Below are positions 48,138 through 56,943 of a stretch of DNA of 64,000 nucleotides, one piece after another. The notes beneath the pieces were generated by a model, which saw only the letters and a list, made by a program, of their open reading frames with translations, had not been told where the DNA came from and did no database searches. A program made the translations under genes and the position numbers. The stretch's first letter is position 1. The number at the start of each line of letters is the position of its first letter. This DNA is from Pseudonocardia sp. DSM 110487 (GTDB taxonomy: Bacteria; Actinomycetota; Actinomycetes; Mycobacteriales; Pseudonocardiaceae), in the NCBI RefSeq assembly GCF_019468565.1, contig NZ_CP080521.1, positions 8,618,001 through 8,682,000 on the forward strand, given 5' to 3'.

Positions 48138-49169
48138 ATGACCGAGTCCGATAGCGACGTGGCCGAGGCCGAGCTCCAGCGAGCGAGGGCGGGCGACGGC
48201 GAGGCGTTCCGCCGCCTGGTTGCGCCGCTGCACGCCGAGCTGCAGGCGCACTGCTACCGGATGCTCGGCTCGCTCCACGACGCCGAGGACGCCCTCCAGG
48301 ACGCATTGCTGCGGGCCTGGCGGGGCATGGACCGGTTCGAGGGGCGCAGCTCGGTGCGCTCGTGGCTCTACAAGATCGCCACGAACGCCTGCCTCGACGC
48401 GATCGGCAGGCGGGGCAGGCGGGCGCTGCCGATCGACCTCGGCCCGTCGGTGGACCGCGCCGCGGTCGACGAACAGCCACTCACCGACGTCGCATGGCTC
48501 GGCCCCTACCCCGACTCCGCCGTCGCCGACGGCCGGGCGGCACCGCACGCGCGCTACGAACAGCGCGAGAGCGTGGAGCTGGCGTTCGTCGCGGCGATGC
48601 AGCACCTGCCGGGCAACCAGCGGGCCGCGCTGCTGCTGTTCGAGGTGCTGGGCTACTCGGCGAAGGAGGTCGCCGACACGCTCGACACCACCCCGGCATC
48701 GGTCAACAGCGCGCTGCAACGGGCCCGGAAGGTGGTCCACGAGCTGCGGCCGGTGCAGAGCCAGCAGCAGACGCTGCGCGCGCTCGGCGACACCCGGCTG
48801 CGCGAGCTCGTCACCGAGTACGCCACCGCGCTCGAGCGGGGCGACGCCGACACGCTCGTCTCCATGCTCACGGCCGACGCCACCTGGTCGATGCCACCGC
48901 TGCCCAGCTGGTACCGCGGCGCCGGGCCGATCACCGACTTCCTCGTCGAGCTTCCGCTGCGCCACCGCTGGCGCCACATGCCGGTGCGGGCCAACGGCCA
49001 GCAGGCCGTCGCCTGCTACATCTGGGACGAGCAGGCGGGCGCGTTCGTCGGCCGCATCATCGACGTCCTCACGCTGCGCGGCGACCGCATCGCCGCGGTC
49101 ACGGCCTTCATCGACGAGGGCCTGTTCCCGCACTTCGGTCTGCCGGAGACCTTGCCTGCGGAGTCATGA
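48138..49169 (+). CDS. ECF sigma factor with SnoaL-like tail (SigG type)
   Basis: 343 residues. Region 2: AHCYRMLGSLHDAEDALQDALL with VRSWLYKIATNACLDAIGRR; region 4: MQHLPGNQRAALLLFEVLGY with EVADTLDTTPASVNSALQRA. The SnoaL-like tail runs from about 225 (VTEYATALERGDADTLVSML, ATWSMPPLPSWYRG) to the end (FIDEGLFPHFGLPETL). It is a diverged paralogue of the protein at 25.2 kb. Its TGA and the TGA of the opposing metallopeptidase are adjacent and form tgatca. Confidence 0.92.
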   Translation: MTESDSDVAEAELQRARAGDGEAFRRLVAPLHAELQAHCYRMLGSLHDAEDALQDALLRAWRGMDRFEGRSSVRSWLYKIATNACLDAIGRRGRRALPIDLGPSVDRAAVDEQPLTDVAWLGPYPDSAVADGRAAPHARYEQRESVELAFVAAMQHLPGNQRAALLLFEVLGYSAKEVADTLDTTPASVNSALQRARKVVHELRPVQSQQQTLRALGDTRLRELVTEYATALERGDADTLVSMLTADATWSMPPLPSWYRGAGPITDFLVELPLRHRWRHMPVRANGQQAVACYIWDEQAGAFVGRIIDVLTLRGDRIAAVTAFIDEGLFPHFGLPETLPAES

Positions 49170-49844
49170 TCACGGGATGGGCGCGCCGCCCGCGAGGCGC
49201 GCCTGCAGGTCGTTCGTCGCCGTCCAGCGGCTCACCGCACACGCGGCCTGCGCGTAGACCTGGGCGTCGGCGCTCGCGGAGCGCAGCCAGTCGTCGAGGG
49301 TCTCCGGCAGCGGCCCGGCAGGCTCGACGAGGCAGCGGTCGCCGTCGGGCCGCACGTAGCGCGGGTCGTCCGAGACGAGGACGGCGAGCCCCTCGTCGAA
49401 CCACTGAGGCACGGTCCGCTTCCCGAGCCGGGTGTGCAGCTCGACGTGGGTGAGCTCGTGCGCCGCGATCACCGGGTCGATCCCGCGGGGCGACAGCATC
49501 ACCGCGCGGTTCAGCACGGCGATCCCGCGCTCACCGCCACCGCCGATCCCCGAGTAGCACTCGTCGGTGAGGCAGGCGACGAACGCCGGAGTGGCGCGCA
49601 GGCCACCGAAGAACGCCGCGACGCGGCGCGTGCCCTCGTCGACGGCGTCGCTCACCTCCTGCCGTTGCGCGGCGGCGACGCCCGGCTCGACGTGCAGGCC
49701 CTTTCGCACGCGGTCCAGCCCGTAGCAGCCGGGGCAGGTGGTGGCGGCGACGGCCGGGAACGCCACCGCGACGCCGACCACGAGGGCGAGCAAGAGCGCG
49801 AAGATCCCGCCCATGAGCAGCCGCCCACACATGCGCCCGATCAT
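49170..49844 (-). CDS. Membrane-anchored or secreted HExxH metallopeptidase-like protein
   Basis: 224 residues with an N-terminal hydrophobic segment (LLMGGIFALLLALVVGVAVAFPAVA) that is either a signal peptide or an anchor. The zinc site is IAAHELTHVELHTRLG, and the downstream VPQWFDEGLAVLVSDDP supplies the third-ligand Glu in the gluzincin (peptidase MA-like) arrangement. Two CxxC-like cysteine pairs (TTCPGCYG, ACLTDEC) point to disulfides outside the cell. Substrate unknown. It lies between the sigma gene and glgB. Confidence 0.8.
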   Translation of the reverse strand: MIGRMCGRLLMGGIFALLLALVVGVAVAFPAVAATTCPGCYGLDRVRKGLHVEPGVAAAQRQEVSDAVDEGTRRVAAFFGGLRATPAFVACLTDECYSGIGGGGERGIAVLNRAVMLSPRGIDPVIAAHELTHVELHTRLGKRTVPQWFDEGLAVLVSDDPRYVRPDGDRCLVEPAGPLPETLDDWLRSASADAQVYAQAACAVSRWTATNDLQARLAGGAPIP

Positions 49845-49906
49845 GCAGCAAGCGCACAGTGATCGGATCGTTGCTCCCAGGGTCGGCGACCTTGGACCGG
49901 GCGCAC

Positions 49907-49912
49907 TAGGGT
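49907..49912 (+). promoter_or_regulatory. -10 box TAGGGT for glgB, leaderless start
   Basis: TAGGGT is 6 nt before the glgB GTG; only gcgcgc lies between, with no room for a ribosome binding site. Confidence 0.5.
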
Positions 49913-49918
49913 GCGCGC

Positions 49919-52846
49919 GTGGATCGTGAGGAGAACCGGACCCAGACGATCAGCGAGCGACCCGACCCGTGCCCGCCGGATCCGCACACGATCGACCGGC
50001 TGCTCGGCGGAGCGCACCACGACCCGCACGCGGTCCTCGGTGCGCATCCGCACGCGGACGGCACCGTTGTTCGTGTCCTGCGCCCGCACGCGGACGAGGT
50101 GGCGGTCGTGCGCGACGGCGGGGAGGGGTTCCCGCTGGTCAAGGTGCACGACTCCGGCCTGTTCTCCGGCGTGGTGCCGGGGCCCCCCGCCGACTACCGC
50201 CTCGCCGTGCGTTACGGCGAGCGCGTCGACATCGTGGACGACCCCTACCGCTGGCTGCCCACGCTCGGCGAGATCGACCTGCACCTGATCGGAGAGGGCC
50301 GCCACGAGCGGCTGTGGGACGTGCTCGGCGCGCACGTGCGCAGCTACGACACCCCCGCGGGCCGGGTCACCGGCACGAGCTTCGCGGTGTGGGCGCCCAC
50401 CGCGCAGGGCGTGCGCGTCACCGGCGACTTCGACGGCTGGACCGGATGGGCACACCCGATGCGCGTGCTCGGCGGCTCGGGCGTGTGGGAGCTGTTCATC
50501 CCCGGCATCACGCCCGGCACCCGCTACAAGTTCCGCATCCTCGGCAAGGACGGGCGCTGGCGTGACAAGGCCGACCCGCTGGCCTTCCGCACCGAGATCC
50601 CGCCCGCGACGGCGTCGGTGGTCGACTCCTCGGAGCACAGCTGGGCCGACGAGGAGTGGATGGCGGCGCGCGCGCTGCGCCAGGCGCACGCCGAGCCGAT
50701 GAGCGTCTACGAGGTGCACCTCGGCTCGTGGCGGCCGAACCTCGGTTACCGGGAACTGGCCCGCGAGCTCGCCGACTACCTCGACGAGGCGGGGTTCACG
50801 CACGTCGAACTGCTGCCGGTGGCCGAGCACCCGTTCGGCGGGTCGTGGGGCTACCAGGTCACGTCCTACTTCGCGCCCACCGCGCGCTTCGGCACCCCGG
50901 ACGACTTCCGCTACTTCGTCGACCACCTGCACCAGCGCGGCTACGGCGTGATCGTCGACTGGGTGCCTGCGCACTTCCCGCGCGACGAGTGGGCGCTCGC
51001 GCGGTTCGACGGCACCCCGCTCTACGAGCACGCCGACCCACGGCGCGGCGAGCAGCCCGACTGGGGCACGCTCGTGTTCGACTTCGGCCGCCGCGAGGTG
51101 CGCAACTTCCTCGTGGCCAACGCCCTCTACTGGCTCGACGAGTTCCACATCGACGGCCTGCGCGTCGACGCCGTGGCGAGCATGCTGTACCTCGACTACT
51201 CCCGCCCCGAGGGCCAGTGGCTGCCCAACGTCCACGGCGGCCGCGAGAACCTCGACGCGGTGGCGTTCCTGCAGGAGATGAATGCCACCGTCTACCGCAA
51301 CCACCCCGGCGTCGTGACGATCGCCGAGGAGTCCACGGCATGGCCCGGCGTCACCCGGCCCACCCACCTCGGCGGGCTGGGCTTCGGCTTCAAGTGGAAC
51401 ATGGGCTGGATGCACGACACGCTCGACTACGCCGGGCGTGACCCGATCTATCGGGGCTACCACCACAACCAGATGACGTTCTCGCTGATGTACGCGTTCA
51501 GCGAGAACTTCGTGCTGCCGCTGTCGCACGACGAGGTCGTGCACGGCAAGGGCTCGCTGTGGGAGCGGATGCCGGGCGACGCCTGGAACAAGGCGGCCAA
51601 CCTGCGCGCGCTGCTGGCGTACATGTGGGCACACCCGGGCAAGCAACTGCTGTTCCAGGGCGGCGAGTTCGGCCAGGAGCGGGAGTGGTCGGAGTCCCGG
51701 TCGATCGACTGGCACCTGCTCGAGGACCCGCTGCACGGCGGCGTGAAGACCCTGGTCGGGGACCTGAACCGGACCTACCGCGCCACGCCCGCGCTGTGGA
51801 CGAAGGACTTCACTCCCGAGGGCTTCTCCTGGATCGACGCCAACGACGCCTCCGGCAACGTCCTGAGCTTCCTGCGCCACGGGGTCGACGCCGACGGCAA
51901 GCCCACCGTGCTCGCCTGCGTCGCCAACTTCTCCGGCAGCCCCAAGCGCGACTACCGCGTCGGGCTGCCCTTCGCCGGACGGTGGCGCGAGGTGCTCAAC
52001 ACCGACGCGCAGATCTACGGCGGCTCCGGCGTCGGGAACCTGGGCGCCGTCGAGGCCGAGCTGACGATGTGGCACGGGCGGCCGGCGTCGGCCGTGTTGC
52101 AGCTTCCGCCCGCTGGTGTGCTGTGGCTCGTGCCGGAGCCGGGTGGCGGCGCGGTGAGCAGGCGCGCCGCGGCGACGACCGCGGCGGCGCCGAGCGCGGC
52201 ACCGACCGCGGCGGCCACTACGGCCGCCAGCCAGGCGGCGACCGCCGAACCGGCCCCGCCCGGTGTCGCCGACGAGCCCGACTTCGCCGAGGAGGTGCCC
52301 GCCTCCGACGCGCCCGAGCGCGCGCCCGTGTCGCGGCCGTCGCCCACCGAGGGCGCGGGTGAGCCGGACCTCGACGCCGAGGTCCCCACGTCCGATGCGC
52401 CGGAACGGCCGTCGGCCGTCGCGGGGCCCGCCGCGGTCAGCACGGGGACCAGCGCGCCGGTGACCCGTCCGGCCACCGAGCCCGCCGATGTCGCCCCGGC
52501 GTCGCAGAACGGATTCGGCCCGGCGGGGACCACCGCGTGGGCCGACGCGCCGTGGAGCACCGCGCGTGCCGGTGAGACCGCTCCGCCGGCGGAACCGAGT
52601 CCCGACGACGCCGCGGACACCGGAGAGCTGCCCACGGTGTCCCCGGCACCCGCCGAGACCGGCCGGGACGACGCCGTGCCGGAGAACCCCGCGCCGGGCG
52701 CGGAGACGGTGCTCGACGACGGCCCGGCCGCCCCGGTGAGCGGCGACGCTCCTGAGGAGGCGCCGCCGACCCCGGCGGCTCAGTCCGACGGCACCGGCTC
52801 TTCCGCTGCCGAGCGCACCGACGACGACAGCAGCACCGCCCAGTAA
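49919..52846 (+). CDS. glgB: GH13 1,4-alpha-glucan branching enzyme with long disordered tail
   Basis: 975 residues against about 730 for the family. Residues 20-120 and 130-230 are the N1 and CBM48 domains (VLGAHPHADGTVVRVLRPHA, FAVWAPTAQGVRVTGDFDGW); the barrel has VELLPVAEHPFGGSWGYQVT, VIVDWVPAHFPRDEW, IDGLRVDAVASMLYLDYSRP (nucleophile Asp), VVTIAEESTAWPGVTRP (acid Glu) and LPLSHDEVVHGKGSLW. From about 738 the protein becomes an Ala/Pro/Thr/Glu-rich tail of some 235 residues containing a duplicated unit (EVPASDAPERAP, EVPTSDAPERPS). The tail end overlaps the convergent gene by 67 bp. Confidence 0.96.
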   Translation: MDREENRTQTISERPDPCPPDPHTIDRLLGGAHHDPHAVLGAHPHADGTVVRVLRPHADEVAVVRDGGEGFPLVKVHDSGLFSGVVPGPPADYRLAVRYGERVDIVDDPYRWLPTLGEIDLHLIGEGRHERLWDVLGAHVRSYDTPAGRVTGTSFAVWAPTAQGVRVTGDFDGWTGWAHPMRVLGGSGVWELFIPGITPGTRYKFRILGKDGRWRDKADPLAFRTEIPPATASVVDSSEHSWADEEWMAARALRQAHAEPMSVYEVHLGSWRPNLGYRELARELADYLDEAGFTHVELLPVAEHPFGGSWGYQVTSYFAPTARFGTPDDFRYFVDHLHQRGYGVIVDWVPAHFPRDEWALARFDGTPLYEHADPRRGEQPDWGTLVFDFGRREVRNFLVANALYWLDEFHIDGLRVDAVASMLYLDYSRPEGQWLPNVHGGRENLDAVAFLQEMNATVYRNHPGVVTIAEESTAWPGVTRPTHLGGLGFGFKWNMGWMHDTLDYAGRDPIYRGYHHNQMTFSLMYAFSENFVLPLSHDEVVHGKGSLWERMPGDAWNKAANLRALLAYMWAHPGKQLLFQGGEFGQEREWSESRSIDWHLLEDPLHGGVKTLVGDLNRTYRATPALWTKDFTPEGFSWIDANDASGNVLSFLRHGVDADGKPTVLACVANFSGSPKRDYRVGLPFAGRWREVLNTDAQIYGGSGVGNLGAVEAELTMWHGRPASAVLQLPPAGVLWLVPEPGGGAVSRRAAATTAAAPSAAPTAAATTAASQAATAEPAPPGVADEPDFAEEVPASDAPERAPVSRPSPTEGAGEPDLDAEVPTSDAPERPSAVAGPAAVSTGTSAPVTRPATEPADVAPASQNGFGPAGTTAWADAPWSTARAGETAPPAEPSPDDAADTGELPTVSPAPAETGRDDAVPENPAPGAETVLDDGPAAPVSGDAPEEAPPTPAAQSDGTGSSAAERTDDDSSTAQ

Positions 52847-53979
52847 GCGAGCAGGATCGCGCAGTAGAGCGACCGGGCCAGGTCAGGGGCGACACCCTCG
52901 GGTGGCCAGTCGGCGTTCCACGACACTGGGATGACGGCGAGCGCCAGCCCGGCCGCCGTGAGCGCGCCGAGCCCGAGGGGCACGAGCGCGAGCGCGCCCG
53001 GGAACAGCAGCAACAGGTAGTTGTGCCAGGCGATCGGGGAGAACAGCAGCCCGGCCGCGAGCACCGCCCACGGCGCGGTGCCGGCCGGGTCGATCCGGTC
53101 GCGGTTGCGGCCGATCCAGACGAGGGTGCCGACGAGCACGGCCAGCCCGGCCAGCATGCCGAACACGGACGGCACGCCGAACCGCACGGCGAGCCCGGGC
53201 AGCGATGCGTTGTCGACGGTGTCGGGCACCGGCTCGGAGAAGGCGATCTTCAGCCACTCGATCCCGCTGGACGGCCCCGCGATGAGCACGCCGGCGAGGG
53301 TGGCGACCGCCGCCGACGCAACGCCGGCCCGCAGCGGCACCCAGCGGCGCTGGACGGCAAGCAGGAGCAGGACCGGCGCGAGCGACGGCTTGAGCGCCAC
53401 CGTGACGCCGTACAGGACCGCGGCGAGCACCGGCCGTCCGCGCCGCTGGGCGATCCAGCCCGCGACGAGACCGGCCAGCAGCAGCGGGTAGATCTGGCCG
53501 AGCACGAGCGCGCCGTGCAGCGGGGAGGATGCCAGCACCGCGACGAGCGCCAGCACGGTGGCGGTGCGCGAGAGCTGCAGCTCACGGGCCACCGCGAGGA
53601 TCGCTGCCGCGACCAGCAGCACCGTGAAGACCATGAACACCCGGTACGCGGTGAGCGCGTCCAGCAAGGCGAACGGCACCAGCAGCACCGTGAGCAGCGG
53701 GGGGTTGAGGTTGGTGAGCTTCGCCGGGGTGTCGTAGATGTCATCGCCCGACACGAGGGCGACGGCGGAGTGCCAGAACGTGTCGAAGTCGACGTGCAGG
53801 TCGCGCATGTCGGGCCCCGGCAGCATCGTCACCAGCGCGTCGGGGTGCCGGACGTGCAGCACCACGGTCGCGACGATCGACGCCAGCACGAGCACGCCGG
53901 ACACCGCCCAGCGCAGCGTCACGACCCGCTCGCGCGGTGCCGGAGGGGCCCGGTCCGGCCCTCGGTTCAGCAGGGACAC
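52780..53979 (-). CDS. GT87-like membrane glycosyltransferase
   Basis: 399 residues if started at GTG 53977-53979, favoured by TAGCGT 8 nt upstream; a later GTG (53922) is possible. About ten transmembrane helices. The early extracytoplasmic loop HVDFDTFWHSAVALVSGDDI with DIYDTPAKLTNLNPPLLTVL is the conserved D/E-rich, NPP-containing loop of the DUF2029/GT87 family (polyprenyl-phosphate-mannose-dependent alpha-mannosyltransferases of mycobacteria). Lipoglycan or glycan synthesis at the outer membrane face is likely. Confidence 0.85.
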   Translation of the reverse strand: MSLLNRGPDRAPPAPRERVVTLRWAVSGVLVLASIVATVVLHVRHPDALVTMLPGPDMRDLHVDFDTFWHSAVALVSGDDIYDTPAKLTNLNPPLLTVLLVPFALLDALTAYRVFMVFTVLLVAAAILAVARELQLSRTATVLALVAVLASSPLHGALVLGQIYPLLLAGLVAGWIAQRRGRPVLAAVLYGVTVALKPSLAPVLLLLAVQRRWVPLRAGVASAAVATLAGVLIAGPSSGIEWLKIAFSEPVPDTVDNASLPGLAVRFGVPSVFGMLAGLAVLVGTLVWIGRNRDRIDPAGTAPWAVLAAGLLFSPIAWHNYLLLLFPGALALVPLGLGALTAAGLALAVIPVSWNADWPPEGVAPDLARSLYCAILLAYWAVLLSSSVRSAAEEPVPSD

Positions 53980-53987
53980 GGTGCCTG

Positions 53988-53993
53988 ACGCTA
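53988..53993 (-). promoter_or_regulatory. -10 box TAGCGT for the GT87-like gene
   Basis: On the minus strand TAGCGT ends 8 nt before the GTG at 53979, in the 67-bp gap shared with the divergent lipoprotein gene. Confidence 0.45.
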
Positions 53994-54046
53994 TCCGGCC
54001 GGTAGGAGTTCGCCCGAAACGGTCCCCCGCAACGGCCCCGCAGGTC

Positions 54047-55402
54047 ATGATGAAGCCCGTGTCAGCACCGATCAATCGGCTCACGACGCTCGTCGCCGCG
54101 GTCCTGATCCTGACCAGCGCATGCGGTCAGGTGGTGCCCGGGAACGCACGCGCGGCCGCCGCTCCCGCGCCTGCCACCCCGGCGGGCGCGGCCCAGTCCG
54201 ATCCCGCGGGGCGGGTCGCGGAAGCCACGACCACGGCTGTGCAGGAGTTCTGGCGCGCCGAGTTCCCCGCGGCGTTCGGCCGCGAGTGGCGCGACATCAG
54301 CACGTTCGTCGCCGTCGAGACGCGCGACCCCGCGGCCCCGCCGCCACCGTGCATCAACCGCGCTGCCGACCTGTCCGACCAGGCCTTCTACTGCCCTGCC
54401 GCCGATGTGATCGCGTGGGACGCCGACGGCCTGATCCCGGCACTGCACGAGCGGTTCGGCCCGGTGGGCGTGGCCGTGGTGATCGCGCACGAGGTGGGCC
54501 ACGCCGTGCAGTCGCGGCTCGGCGTCGACGCCGACCAGGGCCGCGACCCCCAGCGGTTCCCCACGATCCTGCTGGAGTCGATGGCCGACTGCTACGCGGG
54601 CGCCGCGCTCGCCCGCTTCGCCGAGGAGCCGGTCGCGGGCCTCCCGCTCGGCCTCGAGGAACGCGACATGGCGATGCAGGCGCTCGTCGGGTTCCGCGAC
54701 CCGCTCGGCGTCGCGGCGGGCGACGAGTCCGCCCACGGCAACGCGTTCGACCGGGTCTCCGCGTTCCAGGACGGCTGGACCGACGGCGCAACGCTCTGCG
54801 CCGGGATGACGGTGGACAACCGGCCGTTCACCCAGCGCCGGTTCGGCTCAGAGGCCGATCTCGCCCGGGGCGGCAACCTGCCGCTGAGGGAGCTGCTCGC
54901 GTTCGTCGAGCGCGACGCCGCGGAGTTCTTCGGCCCCCTCGCCCCCGGCTGGGATCCGCCGCAGCTCTCCACCGGCGGCGCCTGCCCCGCGCCCGAGCTC
55001 GCCGCACAGGGGCCTGCGGCCTACTGCCAGGAGGACGGCGGGGTGGCGGTCGACGTCGCCGCGCTCGAACGGCTCCACGACGAGGTCGGCGACTTCGCAG
55101 GCGCCACCGTCGTGGCGGGTCGCTACGGCATCGCGATGCTCGACGCCAGTGGGGAGTCGCCGCTCGGCGCGCCCGCCGGGGCCGCCGCGACCTGTCTCAC
55201 CGGCGCCTACACCGGCAGGCTGTTCGACGCAGGGGACGGCTTCCAGCTCTCCCCCGGCGACCTCGACGAGGCGGTGCAGGTGCTGCTCGCCGCCGACTGG
55301 GTCGCCCGCGACGCGGCGGGCGTCTCCGACTCGTCCGAGCGCGGGTTCGAGCGCATCGGACGGTTCCGCACCGGGGTGCTCGAGGGGCCTGCCGCCTGCT
55401 GA
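54047..55402 (+). CDS. Lipoprotein neutral zinc metallopeptidase
   Basis: 451 residues from ATG 54047. Signal peptide and lipobox: RLTTLVAAVLILTSACG, cleavage before Cys. After a Pro/Ala linker the catalytic domain shows VAVVIAHEVGHAVQSRLGVD (HExxH) and LLESMADCYAGAALARFAEE, the pattern of the YpfJ-like putative neutral zinc metallopeptidases (PF04228). Several conserved cysteines (PPPCINR, FYCPAAD, SMADCY, TLCAG, GACPAP) suggest disulfides. Anchored to the outer face of the membrane. Substrate unknown. Confidence 0.85.
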   Translation: MMKPVSAPINRLTTLVAAVLILTSACGQVVPGNARAAAAPAPATPAGAAQSDPAGRVAEATTTAVQEFWRAEFPAAFGREWRDISTFVAVETRDPAAPPPPCINRAADLSDQAFYCPAADVIAWDADGLIPALHERFGPVGVAVVIAHEVGHAVQSRLGVDADQGRDPQRFPTILLESMADCYAGAALARFAEEPVAGLPLGLEERDMAMQALVGFRDPLGVAAGDESAHGNAFDRVSAFQDGWTDGATLCAGMTVDNRPFTQRRFGSEADLARGGNLPLRELLAFVERDAAEFFGPLAPGWDPPQLSTGGACPAPELAAQGPAAYCQEDGGVAVDVAALERLHDEVGDFAGATVVAGRYGIAMLDASGESPLGAPAGAAATCLTGAYTGRLFDAGDGFQLSPGDLDEAVQVLLAADWVARDAAGVSDSSERGFERIGRFRTGVLEGPAAC

Positions 55403-55460
55403 CCCTTCGTGGGGAGGGGCCGCAGCGCTCCGCACCTCGCTCGTCCTAGGCCGTGTCGGG

Positions 55461-56051
55461 TCAGAGTGGGGTGGCTGGGTTGCCGACTCCGCGGAGCAGC
55501 GTGTTGATCAGCTGGGTGGCCAGGGTGTCGGCGTCGGGGTCCGACTCGGTGCCGACGTCCTGGCAGGCCTCGTGGATCAGGGCGTAGTACACCCGGCGCG
55601 CCCAGACAGGGTCGACGTCGGCGCGCAGTGCGCCGTTGTCCCGCAGGCGCCGGAACAGCCGGTCGCACGTGTCGAGCATCCGGCACTGGATCTCCTCGAC
55701 CTCGCCGCCCTTAGCGAGGGCGGTGCCCATCGAGAAACTCCAGGAGAACTTCACCCGGAGCACGTTCGCGGTCGCCTGGTAGAGCGCGACAAGGGGTGGC
55801 GCGGTGTCCGGGCGGGCTTCGTCGACGGCGGCTTCGAGCTGCCGGCTGGCCCAACCCGCGAGTGAGGCGATCAGCGCCTCGCGGGTGCTGAACCGGCGGT
55901 GCACCGTCGTGCGCGCGACGCCTGCCGCCGCGGCGATCTCCTCCATCGTGGCCGCCGGATCGCGGGTGAGGACCCGCTCCGCCGCCTCCAGGATCGTCAG
56001 CACGGTCCGCTCAGCGTCCACGCGCAGAGGGCGGCTGCTGACATCACTCAC
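55461..56051 (-). CDS. TetR family regulator
   Basis: 196 residues from GTG 56049-56051, preferred over the GTG one codon earlier because TAGACT lies 6 nt before it. The helix-turn-helix is ERTVLTILEAAERVLTRDPA, ATMEEIAAAAGVARTTVHRRF, STREALIASLAGW. The ligand domain ends in DADTLATQLINTLLRG. It is divergent from an SDR gene, the classic TetR target arrangement. Its stop pairs with that of the lipoprotein gene (ctgaccc/gggtcag, 55399-55405 with 55458-55464). Confidence 0.92.
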   Translation of the reverse strand: MSDVSSRPLRVDAERTVLTILEAAERVLTRDPAATMEEIAAAAGVARTTVHRRFSTREALIASLAGWASRQLEAAVDEARPDTAPPLVALYQATANVLRVKFSWSFSMGTALAKGGEVEEIQCRMLDTCDRLFRRLRDNGALRADVDPVWARRVYYALIHEACQDVGTESDPDADTLATQLINTLLRGVGNPATPL

Positions 56052-56057
56052 CACCCA

Positions 56058-56083
56058 AGTCTACTCGACTGTCGCGCAGCGAC
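56058..56083. promoter_or_regulatory. TetR promoter box and operator candidate
   Basis: TAGACT on the minus strand (56058-56063) is the TetR -10. Next to it gtcgc-gca-gcgac (56071-56083) is an inverted repeat, and ttgcgaca follows at 56090-56097, giving a second half-site for the divergent SDR promoter. Confidence 0.45.
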
Positions 56084-56160
56084 CCATAGTTGCGACATTG
56101 ATGACGCAGCAGATACGTTTACGAGGTCGGTCAAGACGCAACTCAGAGGAGGGGTCCGGT

Positions 56161-56943
56161 ATGGATCTCCAGTTGAAGGACAAGACCGCGCTGGTCACCG
56201 GTGCCAGCAGGGGGATCGGCCTCGCGACTGTCGAGCGGCTCGTCGAGGAAGGTGTCCGGGTCGTCGCGGCCGCCCGGACCGAGACGCCGGACCTGCAGCG
56301 CACAGGCGCGCATGTCGTCCCGGTGGACCTGACCGACCCGGATGGTCCGGAGCGGCTGGTCGCGGCGGCCCGGCTGGAGCTCGGGGAGCTCGACCTGCTG
56401 GTGAACAACGTCGGCGGCGGTGAGGGCGACGCGACGGCAGGCTTCCTCGGGGTCGACGACCAGTTGTGGCAGCACGTCTTCGGGCTGAACTTCTTCGCGA
56501 CCGTGAAGACGACCCGGGCGGCGTTGCCGAGCCTGATCCGCCGGCGCGGTGCCATCGTCAACATCTCGTCGAGCGGTGCGCGGATCCCGTCGGGCGGGCC
56601 GGTCTCCTACACGACGGCGAAGGCCGCGCTGACTGCTCTCGGCAAGGCGCTGGCCGAGGAATTCGGACCGCAGGGCGTGCGCGTCAACACCGTGTCGCCG
56701 GGGCCGGTGCGGACGGCGCTCTGGGAGCACCCGGAGTCCTACGGCGGCCAGCTCGCGGCCAAGCTCGGCGTACCACACGACCAGCTGCTGGCAGCCCTGC
56801 CGGCGCAGGCGGGGATGCTGACGGGACGGCTCATCGAGGCCGCCGAGGTCGCCGACCTGATCGTGCAGCTCTGCTCGCCGCGCGCGGGCAGCATCACGGG
56901 CGCCGACTACCTGATCGACGGCGGACTGGTGAAGACCGCGTAG
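56161..56943 (+). CDS. SDR family oxidoreductase
   Basis: 260 residues from ATG 56161, with GAGGAGGGG upstream. Classical SDR: ALVTGASRGIGLATVERLVE (cofactor), LLVNNVGGGEGDATAG (NNxG), IVNISSSGARIPSG (Ser) and VSYTTAKAALTALGKALAEE with the Tyr-x3-Lys pair; C-terminal GADYLIDGGLVKTA. The absence of an Arg after the first Gly motif and the acidic-free beta-2 (VVAAARTETPD) suggest NADP preference. Likely controlled by the divergent TetR. Confidence 0.93.
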   Translation: MDLQLKDKTALVTGASRGIGLATVERLVEEGVRVVAAARTETPDLQRTGAHVVPVDLTDPDGPERLVAAARLELGELDLLVNNVGGGEGDATAGFLGVDDQLWQHVFGLNFFATVKTTRAALPSLIRRRGAIVNISSSGARIPSGGPVSYTTAKAALTALGKALAEEFGPQGVRVNTVSPGPVRTALWEHPESYGGQLAAKLGVPHDQLLAALPAQAGMLTGRLIEAAEVADLIVQLCSPRAGSITGADYLIDGGLVKTA

